Shown here: one piece after another, positions 56,090 through 64,000 of the stretch
Numbering within the stretch: the stretch's first letter is position 1
Layout of the letters: each line of letters opens with the position of its first letter
Assembly: GCA_964631955.1 (NCBI GenBank)
Contig: CAZWBA010000017.1
Location: 3,523 to 67,522, forward strand
Source of the DNA: CAMLJR01 sp964631955
Lineage (GTDB): Bacteria; Pseudomonadota; Gammaproteobacteria; Pseudomonadales; CAMLJR01
Direction of reading: 5' to 3'
DNA length: 64,000 nucleotides
The notes under the pieces: generated by a model
What the model was told of the DNA's origin: nothing
Database searches by the model: none
What the model saw: only the letters and a program-made list of their open reading frames with translations
Position numbers and translations under genes: made by a program

Positions 56090-57571
56090 TTACAGATAAC
56101 CTTTTTCGCGCAGGAATTTTTCGATGGTTTCGGCGGCGATGCGCTGGCCGTCCGGCGTCCAGTGCTGGTCGTAGCTGAAATAGGTTTGCACGCCATTGGC
56201 GGTTTCGCGTTGCAACGCTTCGGTGAGAGCGACGCAATCGATATTGTGCGTGCGGCAGAAAGCGAACACGACGTTCTGCTCGGTGTCGAGATTGTCGTAA
56301 AACTGCTGCATGAGTTCAGCGGCCGGCGGTAAACGTTTTTGCCGGCGGCTCATGAAGTAATGAAATTGTTCTGCGGGAATTTTATCTTTCACGAGCGGCA
56401 TCACCACGTGCGGCGTGCTCGGCGCGTAGATGAAAACCGGTTTGATACCGTGTTCGCGGTTCAGCGCAATGATCTGCTCCAGAATTTTTGCCGTGGCTTT
56501 CCACTCCGCCGATTCGGTGAATTCCTTCTCGCTGTAATTCAGATAAACGGCGCGCTTGGGATCGAAACTGTAGTGGCGCGTTACCTCGCCGTGCGTCACC
56601 GCGATCGGCATGAACCCGAGTTTTTCCCGATACTGCGGCACCGGGCGGGTCGAGCCGAGTTTCTCGAACAGATCGTGTGACAGACGATCGAGCCCGGTGG
56701 TGACGGGCGATGAATCGAACGCCTGCGAAAAATGATCGCCGATACGCTGCCGCAGCGGCGGTTCGCTCACAGCATTCGAATCGACGAGCACAACGTCTTC
56801 CTTGAAATCGTTGCCTTCGTAAATCATGAACAGCGCGACGCGCGGTTTCAGTTTCAGGCCGAAGTAAACGTAGTTGCTCAGATAAACCGGCGGACCGCTG
56901 CCGCCGACGCCCAGGTTGTAGATCGTCTGCCCGGTCGCGCTGGCGAGCAGTGCGCTCCACGTCTGCTCGTCGGAAACATTCGAGCCCGCCACGAACGAAT
57001 CGCCGACGGCGACCATGTCGTATTGCGGCAGGATATTGACGTTGCGAAAGCCGTTCGCGTCGGTCGTCAGCCGCAGCGGAATATCGGGATAGCCGGCCGG
57101 CGGCTGCGGATACGAACGCGCCTGCTCGGGCTGGTCGACATAGGTAAATTCATACACCTGATGCGGCGGACGATGACGCACGGCGCCCGCGAGCTGCATC
57201 GCCTGCTCGCCGGTATCGAGACGGGTTTCGATGTAGCGCGGACCGCCGCGGAAAAAATGCGCGACATAGGTGATCGTCAGAATCGCGAGCAGCGTGGTGG
57301 CGATGCCGATGCCGGCGTTGCCGAGCGCCTGTTTCAACGGGCGGCGCGACGCGAATGCCGCGGCGAGCGTCCACAGAATCGGCGTCAGTATCAGCAGCGT
57401 GCCGAAATTTCCCTGCGAATAACGTCCGAACAGAACGGGACGTTGCAGCGCGATCAATTTGATGACATCGCTGTGCCGTGTCCACATCCACAGGCTGAAA
57501 CAGAAAATGATGAATGCAACGAGATAGCGCAACAGGCGAGTGCGGCGCGACGGCTGGGCAGAGGCAGACAT
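56090..57571 (-). CDS. Membrane-anchored SGNH/GDSL hydrolase-like protein
   Basis: 493-aa protein with three N-terminal helices (about 15–30, 54–74, 87–107) then a periplasmic SGNH-fold domain: block I MVAVGDSFVAGSNVSDEQTW near residue 188 with the catalytic Ser, an NLGVGGSGP block III-like segment near 217, and the C-terminal D-x-H pair in SYDQHWTPDGQ near 468. Similar proteins modify or remove O-acyl groups on polysaccharides. A separate enzyme for substrate delivery is not seen. It lies convergent to the carbamoyltransferase operon, and SGNH proteins recur near SxtJ/DUF5989 genes as far as I remember. Confidence 0.82.
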   Translation of the reverse strand: MSASAQPSRRTRLLRYLVAFIIFCFSLWMWTRHSDVIKLIALQRPVLFGRYSQGNFGTLLILTPILWTLAAAFASRRPLKQALGNAGIGIATTLLAILTITYVAHFFRGGPRYIETRLDTGEQAMQLAGAVRHRPPHQVYEFTYVDQPEQARSYPQPPAGYPDIPLRLTTDANGFRNVNILPQYDMVAVGDSFVAGSNVSDEQTWSALLASATGQTIYNLGVGGSGPPVYLSNYVYFGLKLKPRVALFMIYEGNDFKEDVVLVDSNAVSEPPLRQRIGDHFSQAFDSSPVTTGLDRLSHDLFEKLGSTRPVPQYREKLGFMPIAVTHGEVTRHYSFDPKRAVYLNYSEKEFTESAEWKATAKILEQIIALNREHGIKPVFIYAPSTPHVVMPLVKDKIPAEQFHYFMSRRQKRLPPAAELMQQFYDNLDTEQNVVFAFCRTHNIDCVALTEALQRETANGVQTYFSYDQHWTPDGQRIAAETIEKFLREKGYL

Positions 57572-57664
57572 AACGGTTCCACGATGGGGAGGCGGTGCAG
57601 ATGGTAAAGTATCGCCCCGTCAATCTCCAACGCCTGAATTCGTGGATTACAGCAACAGCCTGCA

Positions 57665-57727
57665 AACAGTAATTATCGAAAACGGCAAGATCGAAAACAG
57701 TAAGTATCGAGAACAGTAATTATCGAG
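57665..57727. repeat. Four tandem 15–16-bp units upstream of the VIT1 gene
   Basis: Units at 57665–57680, 57681–57695, 57696–57711 and 57712–57727 built on AACAGTAATTATCGAA, the last 14 nt before the GTG start. Units 1 and 4 differ at one base. Confidence 0.85.
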
Positions 57728-57740
57728 TGGAGTCATCGCT

Positions 57741-58433
57741 GTGATTGCGCATCATCCCGAAAAACATTTCACCGCGGGCGACACCGTGCGCGATATCGTC
57801 ATCGGCATGTCCGATGGTTTGACGGTGCCGTTCGCGCTGGCCGCGGGTTTGACGGGAGCGATTGCGCAGACCGATCTCATCGTCACCGCCGGCGTCGCGG
57901 AAATTGCGGCGGGTTCGATCGCGATGGGGCTCGGCGGTTTTCTCGCGGCGCGCAGCGAGGCCGAGCACTATCGTTCGGAAAAAATGCGCGAAGAGCAGGA
58001 GATTCAGGTGATCCCCGATCAGGAAGCCGACGAGGTGCGCGAGATTTTCGCGTCGTATGGATTGACTGCGCAGGAGAGCGAAAGCGTCATCGCATCGCTG
58101 CGCCAGCGCCCGGCCGACTGGGTGAAATTCATGATGCGTTTCGAGCTGGGGCTGGAGCCGCCGCAGGCGGGCCGTGCCTGGCGCGGCGCGCTGACGATTG
58201 CGGGCGCGTATATTCTCGGCGGGCTGATTCCGCTCGCGGCCTACATGCTGATCGACGATATACATCGCGCGCTGCAATGGTCCGCCGGCTCAACGTTCAT
58301 CGCGCTCGTGGTGTTCGGCGGCGTGAAAGGCTTTTTCACGGGAGTGCCGTTTCTGCGCAGCGCATGGCAGACCACCTTCGTCGGCGGTCTGGCGGCGACG
58401 GCAGCATTCGTCATCGCCCGCTGGCTGGCCTGA
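57741..58433 (+). CDS. VIT1/CCC1-family Fe/Mn transporter
   Basis: 230-aa membrane protein. The start HFTAGDTVRDIVIGMSDGLTVPFALAAGL and AEIAAGSIAMGLGGFLAARSEAEHY (about 50–75) are VIT1/CCC1 hallmarks, with the cytoplasmic metal-binding domain (EEQEIQVIPDQEADEVREIF) and two or three C-terminal helices. Members move Fe(II)/Mn(II) out of the cytosol. GTG 57741 with GTGGAG upstream. No copper or iron regulator adjoins. Confidence 0.9.
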   Translation: MIAHHPEKHFTAGDTVRDIVIGMSDGLTVPFALAAGLTGAIAQTDLIVTAGVAEIAAGSIAMGLGGFLAARSEAEHYRSEKMREEQEIQVIPDQEADEVREIFASYGLTAQESESVIASLRQRPADWVKFMMRFELGLEPPQAGRAWRGALTIAGAYILGGLIPLAAYMLIDDIHRALQWSAGSTFIALVVFGGVKGFFTGVPFLRSAWQTTFVGGLAATAAFVIARWLA

Positions 58434-58552
58434 GCGCGTCGAAGCGGGCGCGCGGTTAAAAACGCGAAAACGACTTGCAATTTACAGGCATTTCTTTTTT
58501 AATCGCGCTCCGTTTTGCGCTCCCGGTGCAAACGCCTTCCTCGTTAAGACAC

Positions 58553-58629
58553 AGGACCATAGCTCAGCTGGTTAGAGCGCCACCTTGACATGGTGGAGGT
58601 CTGCGGTTCGATTCCGCATGGTCCTACCA
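58553..58629 (+). tRNA. tRNA-Val (anticodon GAC)
   Basis: 77 nt: acceptor AGGACCA/TGGTCCT, D-arm AGCTCAGCTGGTTAGAGC, anticodon stem CCACC/GGTGG with loop TTGACAT (GAC at 58587–58589), T-loop GGTTCGATTCC, ACCA end encoded. Reads GUC/GUU valine codons. Confidence 0.96.
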
Positions 58630-58797
58630 ATTCCTTCGGTAACTTCTGGCGACCCCGATAGTCCTCCAGACAACCCCTCCATACCAATGTGCGGAACGCG
58701 CCGCGCACGGTCTCATTGAAGATAAGCAGACAAGCACACCGCCAAAGTGCCATGCAGCAATGGCACCCGGAACAAATCGGCGTGTGCGCCGGCTTTG

Positions 58798-59274
58798 AGT
58801 TTTGCGCGCTACAAAAACGCGGAGCGTACCGACATCATCATTGGCAACTGGCTTCGTAATCGCAATACGGTCGAGTTTTTGGGTATTTGGGAGCAGCTCA
58901 ATAATCCCAATTTTAAACCCATCGAATTCGATGGGTTTAAAAAGCAGGCCGGTCTTAACAGCTTCACGCTCACGCCCAAGCAATGGATCGAAGCCACGGG
59001 CGCAATCGGTCTGATTTCCAAGGCCGGTCGCTACGGCGGCACGTATGCGCAGAAGGACATCGCATTCGAGTTTGCGAGCTGGATTTCGGTCGAGTTCAAG
59101 TTGTATCTGATCAAGGAATTCCAGCGGCTGAAAGAACAGGAGTTTCAGAAGCTCGGCTGGGATATTCGCCGCGATCTCGCCAATAAACCCTCACTTCTCG
59201 CGGTGATACAGCTTCGTAAATTTTCAGGCCCGGATCGTTCCGGCAGCCTTCGCCGTATCGAGCCTAACGATTAA
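58798..59274 (+). pseudogene. Truncated KilA-N-domain gene next to tRNA-Val
   Basis: From SFARYKNAERTD (58798) through NWLRNRNTVEFLGIWEQLNN, GLNSFTLTPKQWIEATGAIG and KDIAFEFASWISVEFKLYLI the frame matches the KilA-N family, a DNA-binding domain of phage and mobile-element proteins of about 270 aa. Roughly 25 N-terminal residues (usual SLTDIA motif) are missing, and after WDIRRDLAN the family sequence is replaced by unrelated residues before the stop. The usual C-terminal half is absent. The frame has no internal stop. No integrase is seen. A relic of an element that used the tRNA is likely but unproven. Confidence 0.75.
58911..58942. repeat. Perfect 32-bp palindrome inside the KilA-N remnant
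   Basis: TTTTAAACCCATCGAA followed immediately by its exact reverse complement. It encodes FKPIEFDGFKK, conserved in the family, so part of the symmetry may be forced by the protein. Confidence 0.9.
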
Positions 59275-59318
59275 TCTATGGCGCGCAATCGCTTGAAGCC
59301 TATGTGAGTCATGGATAG

Positions 59319-59337
59319 AATGCGAACAATTCTCATT
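59319..59337 (+). promoter_or_regulatory. Probable Fur box upstream of the ECF sigma gene
   Basis: AATGCGAACAATTCTCATT, 54 nt before the fecI-like start; resembles the AATGAGAAT...ATTCTCATT Fur box, with the left half partly degraded. Matches the role of the module it precedes. No wet-lab evidence. Confidence 0.55.
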
Positions 59338-59391
59338 TCGTGAGGCTCGATCCCTGCCGCCCAGTGCACGACGAGTCGAAGGAAAATTGTC

Positions 59392-59898
59392 GTGTCCACT
59401 GCCGAGACCGGTCTGCACCAGGAAATGCATACGCTGTACAGCAACCATCATGGCTGGCTGCACAACTGGCTGCGTCGCCGGCTCGGTTGCAGTGAGCAGG
59501 CGGCGGATCTTGCGCACGATACCTTCCTGCGTCTGCTCGCCCGGTGGCGCGATGGTTTCGGCGATGAACCGCGCGCGCTGTTGCGGCATGTGGCCAATGG
59601 TCTGGTGATCGATCACTGGCGCCGGCAGGAGGTCGAGCGCGCGTATCTGGAGTCGATCGCGCATTTGCCCGAAGCCGAAACGCCCTCGCTGGAAGCACAT
59701 CATTTGATCGTCGAAGCGCTGCTGCGAATCGAGGTCATGTTGCGCGATCTGCCGGCGCTGACCTGCGAAATATTCCTGCTCTCGCAGCTCGACGGCTGCA
59801 CGCACGCGCAAATTGCCCTCCGGAAAAATGTCTGTCTGAACACGGTGCGCCGGCATATTCGCAAGGCGCTCGTAGCCTGCATCATGGCCACGGCTTGA
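59392..59898 (+). CDS. ECF sigma factor, FecI type
   Basis: 168-aa extracytoplasmic-function sigma factor. Region 2 is NWLRRRLGCSEQAADLAHDTFLRLL near residues 20–45, and region 4 ends with LSQLDGCTHAQIALRKNVCLNTVRRHI near 125–155. It should direct transcription of the downstream receptor when FecR signals. GTG 59392 is supported by AAGGA 8 nt upstream. The fecR gene follows after 14 nt. Confidence 0.93.
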   Translation: MSTAETGLHQEMHTLYSNHHGWLHNWLRRRLGCSEQAADLAHDTFLRLLARWRDGFGDEPRALLRHVANGLVIDHWRRQEVERAYLESIAHLPEAETPSLEAHHLIVEALLRIEVMLRDLPALTCEIFLLSQLDGCTHAQIALRKNVCLNTVRRHIRKALVACIMATA

Positions 59899-59912
59899 AC
59901 GGGCGACGACAC

Positions 59913-60863
59913 ATGAGCGCAGACACGGATTCAATCGACACGGAAATCGCCGGCGAGGCCGCCGACTGGATTCTGCGATTCCAGGAGCAGGCGCCGGGCG
60001 AAAACGAGCGCCAGGCCTTTGAGCGCTGGCGGACGCAGAGCCCGCAGCATGCCGCGGTGTGGGGGCGCGCGGAAACCGTGCTGCAGACGGTTGGTCAGGT
60101 GCCCCCGCAGGTCGGTCGCGATGCGATGAAGCGATTGCGCGCCCTCAATCGGCGGCAGGCATTGCGCGCGCTCGCCGGGCTGATCGTCGCTGCGCCGGCG
60201 GCGCTGTCGGTGGGGCAGCGTCTGCCCGAATGGCGGGCGGATTTGCGCACGGCGCGCGGTGAGCGCAAAACGGTGGAGCTGGCCGATGGTTCGCGGCTGA
60301 TGCTCAACACCGCGAGTTCGGTCGATGTCGTGATGACGTCAGCACAGAGCCTGCTGCGCCTGCACGTGGGGGAAATTCTGGTGACGACGCCCGCCCGGAC
60401 GCGCGTGCCATTTGTGGTCGAAACGATGCATGGCGCGATACGGACAGACGGCGCCCGCTTTTCCATCCGGCGCGATGCGGATTTCACGCGCGCGTCGGTC
60501 TTCGAAAGCCGCGTTGCCATCGCGCCGCTGCGCGCGTCGCGTTTCAGCCTGAATGCCGGCGGACAGGTCGTGTTCACCGCCGCGCACGTCGGCGATACGA
60601 TGCCGGTCGCGGCGACGGATGCGTTGTGGGAGCGCGGATTATTCGCAGCCAATCGCCTGCGACTCGCCGATCTGATCGCAGAGCTGGGCCGGTATCGCAG
60701 CGGGGTCATGCGCTGTCATCCCGCGGTGGCGGATATGCGGGTTTCGGGCACGTTTCCTGTCGGCAACGACGATGCCGCGCTGACACTGCTCGCAAAAACC
60801 CTGCCGCTGCGCATCCGCAACGTCAGCCGCTACTGGGTCTCCATCGAGCCGGCCCGGGCCTGA
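59913..60863 (+). CDS. FecR-family anti-sigma factor
   Basis: 316-aa inner-membrane regulator: an N-terminal cytoplasmic domain (IAGEAADWILRFQEQAPGENERQAFERW), one hydrophobic helix (about 85–105, RALAGLIVAAPAALSV), and a periplasmic FecR domain (GERKTVELADGSRLMLNTASSVDV; DALWERGLFAANRLRLADLIAELGRY). Transmits ferric-siderophore occupancy of the receptor to the sigma factor. ATG 59913 fits the start of the domain; a TTG at 59895 is also open. Confidence 0.92.
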   Translation: MSADTDSIDTEIAGEAADWILRFQEQAPGENERQAFERWRTQSPQHAAVWGRAETVLQTVGQVPPQVGRDAMKRLRALNRRQALRALAGLIVAAPAALSVGQRLPEWRADLRTARGERKTVELADGSRLMLNTASSVDVVMTSAQSLLRLHVGEILVTTPARTRVPFVVETMHGAIRTDGARFSIRRDADFTRASVFESRVAIAPLRASRFSLNAGGQVVFTAAHVGDTMPVAATDALWERGLFAANRLRLADLIAELGRYRSGVMRCHPAVADMRVSGTFPVGNDDAALTLLAKTLPLRIRNVSRYWVSIEPARA

Positions 60864-60979
60864 TCGCTGCGATTTCGAAAATTTTTTCGAAAAAGGGTGA
60901 GTACTTTTTTCATTTCATCCGGTTAGACGAATGAACCGGCGCCAATCGAGCGCGGCATTTTGATGAAGGAAAAAGGACC

Positions 60980-63460
60980 ATGGTTTCTTGCCTGTTTAGC
61001 CAGTCTTCCGGCAGTCGTATTCACAAGCACGTTTCTAAAGCACTGACTGTCGCCATTCGCAGCGTATTGCTGGGAGCGGCGATCGGTATCGCAATGGCGC
61101 CGCCATCCGCCATTGCGCAGACCAGCGCCAGCACGGCCAGTAAAAATTATTCGATTCCAGCCGGCCCGCTCGCCGATACGCTGACACGTTTTGCCGCCGA
61201 GGCAGGCGTCATGCTGTCGTTCGATCCGCAGCCGCTGGCGACGCTGCAAAGCAGCGGGCTGCGCGGCACGTATTCGGTGCGGGACGGTTTCGCGGAGCTG
61301 CTCAGGAATAGCGGCTACGAGCTGGTCGACAAGGGCGAGGGCGCATTCTCGCTGAAGGTGGCGCCGCCGCAATCGCAAACCGAAACGACGCTGAAACCGG
61401 TCTCCGTCAGAGCGTCGCTGGAAACAGAGAATGCGACCGGCCCGGTGCAGGGCTTCGTCGCCCGGCGCAGCGCCACCGCCACCAAGACCGATACGCCCCT
61501 TCTCGAAACGCCGCAGTCGATTTCGGTGGTGACGGCGGACCGCATCGCTGCCATCGGTGCGACGACGTTGCGCGATGCGCTGGCGTACACGCCCGGCGTC
61601 AATGTTGCGCCGTTCGGCCCCGACTCCCGCTTCGAAAGCACGTGGTTTTTCCTGCGCGGCTTCGATATCTACAACCCCGGCGGCTACATGGACGGGCTGC
61701 CGCTGCGCAACAACTACAGCTGGGCGGTGTGGCAGAACGAAAATTACGGCGTGGAGCGCGTCGACATCCTGCGCGGCCCGTCGTCGGTGCTGTACGGACA
61801 GGCCTCGCCCGGCGGCACGGTCAACGTCGTCAGCAAGCGCCCCTCACGCGAGCCGATTCGCGAACTCGAACTGCAGGTCGGCAGCGATGAGCGCTTCCAG
61901 ATCGCCGGCGATCTGTCCGGCCCGATCGACAGCGAAGGCCAGTGGCTCTACCGCGTGACGGCGGTGGTGCGCGAGGCCGAGTATCCGGTCGACGGTATCG
62001 ACAACGACCGCCTCTACATCGCGCCGGCGCTGACGTGGACACCGAGCGACCGCACCTCGATCACGCTGCTGTCGCATTATCTGCGCGGCCGCGCCGGTGT
62101 GTATTCGCGTGTGGTGCTGGAGCAGGGCTCGCTGGTGCGCAATCCGGATGGCTCGCGCGCGCCGGACACCTTCATCGGCGATCCGGATTTCGATCGTCAG
62201 GATCAGGATCAGTGGGCGATCGGCTATCTGTTCGAGCACCAGTTGAACGACCGGTGGACGGTGCGCCAGAACGTGCGCTACGGCCAGATCGACACGCGTC
62301 TGGATGAGGTGTTCAAGCCGAGCGGCTATGTCACCGTCAATCCGGCCGACGAGACCGATCCGGCCAATTACCGCCTGGTCGACCGCAGTGCATTCGGCAG
62401 TGACGAGAAGGCCAAAGTGCTGACGCTGGACAACCAGCTGCAGGGGCAGCTCCAGCAGGGCCGGTTCGACAACACCTGGCTGGTCGGGATCGATTACCAG
62501 CGCAGCACCTTCGATCAGTCGTCCTACTACGGCGACGCGGAGGCGCCGCTCGATCTGTATGCGCCCGTGTACGGCCAGCCGATCGCGATTCCCGGGCCCT
62601 ACTTCGATGGCAGCAGCCATCTGGAGCAGACCGGCGTGTACGCACAGCTGCAGAGCAAGTTCGCCGACCGCATCGCGGTCACGCTGGGCGCGCGCTATGA
62701 CACCGCCAAAGGCAACTCGACCAATTTCGGCGAGAAGGACGGTCAGGACGACGACCAGCTGACCACGCGGGCGGGCATCGTCTACCTGTCGCCGACGGGG
62801 CTGGCGCCGTATTTCAGCTACTCGGAGTCGTTCTACCCCGAATCCACCGAAAACCCCGAGACCGGAGAGATATTCGAGCCCGAAACCGCCAGGCAGTATG
62901 AAGTCGGTGTGCGCTATCAGCCGGCGGGCATCAATGCCACGTACAGCGCGGCCGCGTTCGACCTGCGCCGGCAGAATTACGTGACCACCGATGCGGTGAC
63001 GCAGCTGCCGCGCCAGACCGGCGAGGTGACCGTGCGCGGACTGGAGCTGGAGGCGATCGTCGAGCCGCTTCCCGCGCTGCGCCTGACCGCGTCATACGCC
63101 TGGACGCCGAAGGCCGAGGTCAGCGACAGCAGCGATCCGGAGGAACTCGGGCTCAATATCAACGGCGTGTCGGAGCATCTGGGATCGCTGTGGGCCGACT
63201 ACCGCTTCGGTCAGGGCTTCAAGGCCGGGCTGGGCGTGCGCTATGTCGGCTCCAATGACGGCAACTACGATTCGGCGGCGGCGACAGTGCCTTCCTATAC
63301 GCTGGTGGACGCGATGCTGGGATACATCGCGAAATCGTGGGAGGTGACCGTGAACGCCACCAATCTGACCGACAAGACGTATTTCGCCAGCTGCGGTTCG
63401 GGCTTCTGCTACTACGGGGACGAGCGTCGCGTCGGCGCCACGCTGACCTATCACTGGTAG
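60980..63460 (+). CDS. TonB-dependent siderophore receptor with signalling domain
   Basis: 826-aa outer-membrane receptor. A long signal sequence is followed by the STN signalling domain (YSIPAGPLADTLTRFAAEAGVMLSFDP..., about 52–130), a plug (DTPLLETPQSISVVTADRI near 172; LRDALAYTPGVNVAPFG near 197; RGPSSVLYGQASPGGTVN near 268) and a 22-strand barrel ending in GATLTYHW. The STN domain makes it a transducer that talks to FecR. Imports a ferric-siderophore of unknown type. AAAGGA precedes ATG 60980. A short palindrome-like run TTCGAAAATTTTTTCGAA lies in the upstream gap. Confidence 0.95.
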   Translation: MVSCLFSQSSGSRIHKHVSKALTVAIRSVLLGAAIGIAMAPPSAIAQTSASTASKNYSIPAGPLADTLTRFAAEAGVMLSFDPQPLATLQSSGLRGTYSVRDGFAELLRNSGYELVDKGEGAFSLKVAPPQSQTETTLKPVSVRASLETENATGPVQGFVARRSATATKTDTPLLETPQSISVVTADRIAAIGATTLRDALAYTPGVNVAPFGPDSRFESTWFFLRGFDIYNPGGYMDGLPLRNNYSWAVWQNENYGVERVDILRGPSSVLYGQASPGGTVNVVSKRPSREPIRELELQVGSDERFQIAGDLSGPIDSEGQWLYRVTAVVREAEYPVDGIDNDRLYIAPALTWTPSDRTSITLLSHYLRGRAGVYSRVVLEQGSLVRNPDGSRAPDTFIGDPDFDRQDQDQWAIGYLFEHQLNDRWTVRQNVRYGQIDTRLDEVFKPSGYVTVNPADETDPANYRLVDRSAFGSDEKAKVLTLDNQLQGQLQQGRFDNTWLVGIDYQRSTFDQSSYYGDAEAPLDLYAPVYGQPIAIPGPYFDGSSHLEQTGVYAQLQSKFADRIAVTLGARYDTAKGNSTNFGEKDGQDDDQLTTRAGIVYLSPTGLAPYFSYSESFYPESTENPETGEIFEPETARQYEVGVRYQPAGINATYSAAAFDLRRQNYVTTDAVTQLPRQTGEVTVRGLELEAIVEPLPALRLTASYAWTPKAEVSDSSDPEELGLNINGVSEHLGSLWADYRFGQGFKAGLGVRYVGSNDGNYDSAAATVPSYTLVDAMLGYIAKSWEVTVNATNLTDKTYFASCGSGFCYYGDERRVGATLTYHW

Positions 63461-63502
63461 ATCAGCGGCCTGTCATCCGTCGGCGATGGCAACTTTCCTT
63501 CA

Positions 63503-63521
63503 AATGAGACTTGTTCTCATG
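63503..63521 (+). promoter_or_regulatory. Probable Fur box upstream of the DUF3649 gene
   Basis: AATGAGACTTGTTCTCATG, containing the perfect inverted pair ATGAGA/TCTCAT. It is followed at once by a terminator hairpin, then the DUF3649 gene. Confidence 0.6.
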
Positions 63522-63525
63522 TATG

Positions 63526-63557
63526 CGAGTGCGCGATCATGCGCACTCGTTTTTTTT
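63526..63557 (+). terminator. Intrinsic terminator after the TonB receptor
   Basis: 9-bp perfect stem CGAGTGCGC / GCGCACTCG, loop GATCAT, eight T's. It ends the receptor transcript and lies only 11 nt before the DUF3649 start. Confidence 0.9.
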
Positions 63558-63568
63558 GATGGTTTTCC

Positions 63569-63856
63569 ATGACTTCCACGTCTCTGCAAGTCGTCTCCCG
63601 CGTGGCCGCCAGTCTGCTCGGCGGCTATGCGTTTACCTGGGGTTTCAGTGTGTTCGGCGTCGCGCTGCTGGTATTTGCGGGCATGTCGTATCACCAGGCG
63701 GAAACGCTGATCTACCTGCTCGCTTTTCTGGTCTTCCTGATCGTTTTCTGCTGGGCGTTCGCCGCGAAGAGCGCCCTCAAGGTGTGGGGCGTGCTGGCCG
63801 GTGGCGGCGTCGCCATGACGGTCGGTGCGTGGCTGCTGGTCGGCGCGCTCGGCTAA
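63569..63856 (+). CDS. DUF3649 iron-uptake-associated membrane protein
   Basis: 95-aa inner-membrane protein with three helices (RVAASLLGGYAFTWGF; LIYLLAFLVFLIVFCWAF; GVLAGGGVAMTVGAWLLVGAL), the layout of DUF3649, which is regularly encoded between a TonB receptor and a PepSY protein in proteobacterial iron loci. It probably helps with iron reduction or transport, unproven. Confidence 0.85.
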   Translation: MTSTSLQVVSRVAASLLGGYAFTWGFSVFGVALLVFAGMSYHQAETLIYLLAFLVFLIVFCWAFAAKSALKVWGVLAGGGVAMTVGAWLLVGALG

Positions 63857-63868
63857 CGGAGTTTTTCG

Positions 63869-64000
63869 ATGTATCAATCGTTTCGCCAGTCGATGGCCTG
63901 GCTGCATACCTGGTTCGGGCTGGTGCTCGGCTTCGTGCTGATGGCGTGCTTCTTCTTCGGCGCGCTGTCGGTGTTCGACCGCGAGATCGACCGCTGGGCG
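63869..64000 (+). CDS. PepSY-associated TM protein, partial (window end)
   Basis: Starts MYQSFRQSMAWLHTWFGLVLG and continues with the first helix and FFFGALSVFDREIDRW, as in PepSY_TM proteins (ferric-siderophore reductase-like/PiuB family). 44 codons are visible; the rest lies beyond 64000. Twelve nt after DUF3649, GGAG upstream. Confidence 0.85.
   Translation, partial: MYQSFRQSMAWLHTWFGLVLGFVLMACFFFGALSVFDREIDRWA

Overview
The window is a GC-rich (high-50s % by eye) piece of chromosome, almost certainly from a gammaproteobacterium. The reasons are the dnaX–ybaB–recR–rnd–ycgL order, a biosynthetic SpeA, a small bacterial SRP RNA, SlyD, a YqjD/YqjE-type operon, RarD, a tripartite RND pump and a FecI/FecR/TonB-receptor cluster. 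I cannot name the genus. Genes are dense, mostly in short operons with overlapping or nearly touching stops and starts. No prophage, IS element, plasmid origin or CRISPR array is visible.

Layout. 1–5.1 kb (minus strand): an M16 peptidase followed by copA and copB (copper resistance, copB cut by the window edge). 5.25–10.8 kb: an HSL-type esterase, then a MacAB-like exporter set (adaptor, ATPase, two permeases). 10.8–16.75 kb (minus): a complete RND tripartite efflux operon. 17–25.6 kb: slyD, a MORN gene and cinA, tRNA-Thr(CGT), a cupin, an MHS-family transporter, an exported SurE-like nucleotidase, a DUF4136 lipoprotein and a calcium-binding-like protein. 25.8–27.05 kb: 4.5S RNA followed by an AT-richer patch with a broken small-multidrug-resistance gene and a PEP-CTERM-like protein. 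27.25–31.7 kb: the dnaX–ybaB–recR–rnd–ycgL group; dnaX carries an E. coli-like programmed -1 frameshift signal. 31.8–37.6 kb: two VWA proteins, cysK and a MoxR ATPase. 37.6–41 kb: a FadL-type porin and speA. 41.2–46.5 kb: a glycine-zipper lipoprotein, then envelope genes: a serine hydrolase–NamZ fusion, a DUF4015 glycosidase-like protein and a polysaccharide deacetylase. 46.7–50 kb: NUDIX, rmuC, bcp and a prolyl-4-hydroxylase-like gene in one tight operon. 50–51.3 kb: a DUF883/YqjE-type membrane stress operon. 51.9–58.4 kb: carbamoyltransferase, SxtJ, DUF5989 and murI, with rarD and a membrane SGNH protein convergent to them, then a VIT1-family transporter. 58.5–59.3 kb: tRNA-Val(GAC) with a truncated KilA-N gene next to it. 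59.4–64 kb: a Fur-type iron module (FecI sigma, FecR, TonB receptor, DUF3649, PepSY protein).

The features that best repay attention are the dnaX recoding site, the carbamoyltransferase–SxtJ–DUF5989–SGNH group with its upstream 22-bp dyad repeat array, the serine hydrolase–NamZ fusion, and the recurrence of short tandem duplications in the leaders of at least six genes. The KilA-N and SMR remnants, each next to an RNA gene, look like scars of past insertions. Function calls rest on recognised motifs and remembered family features, not on database searches.
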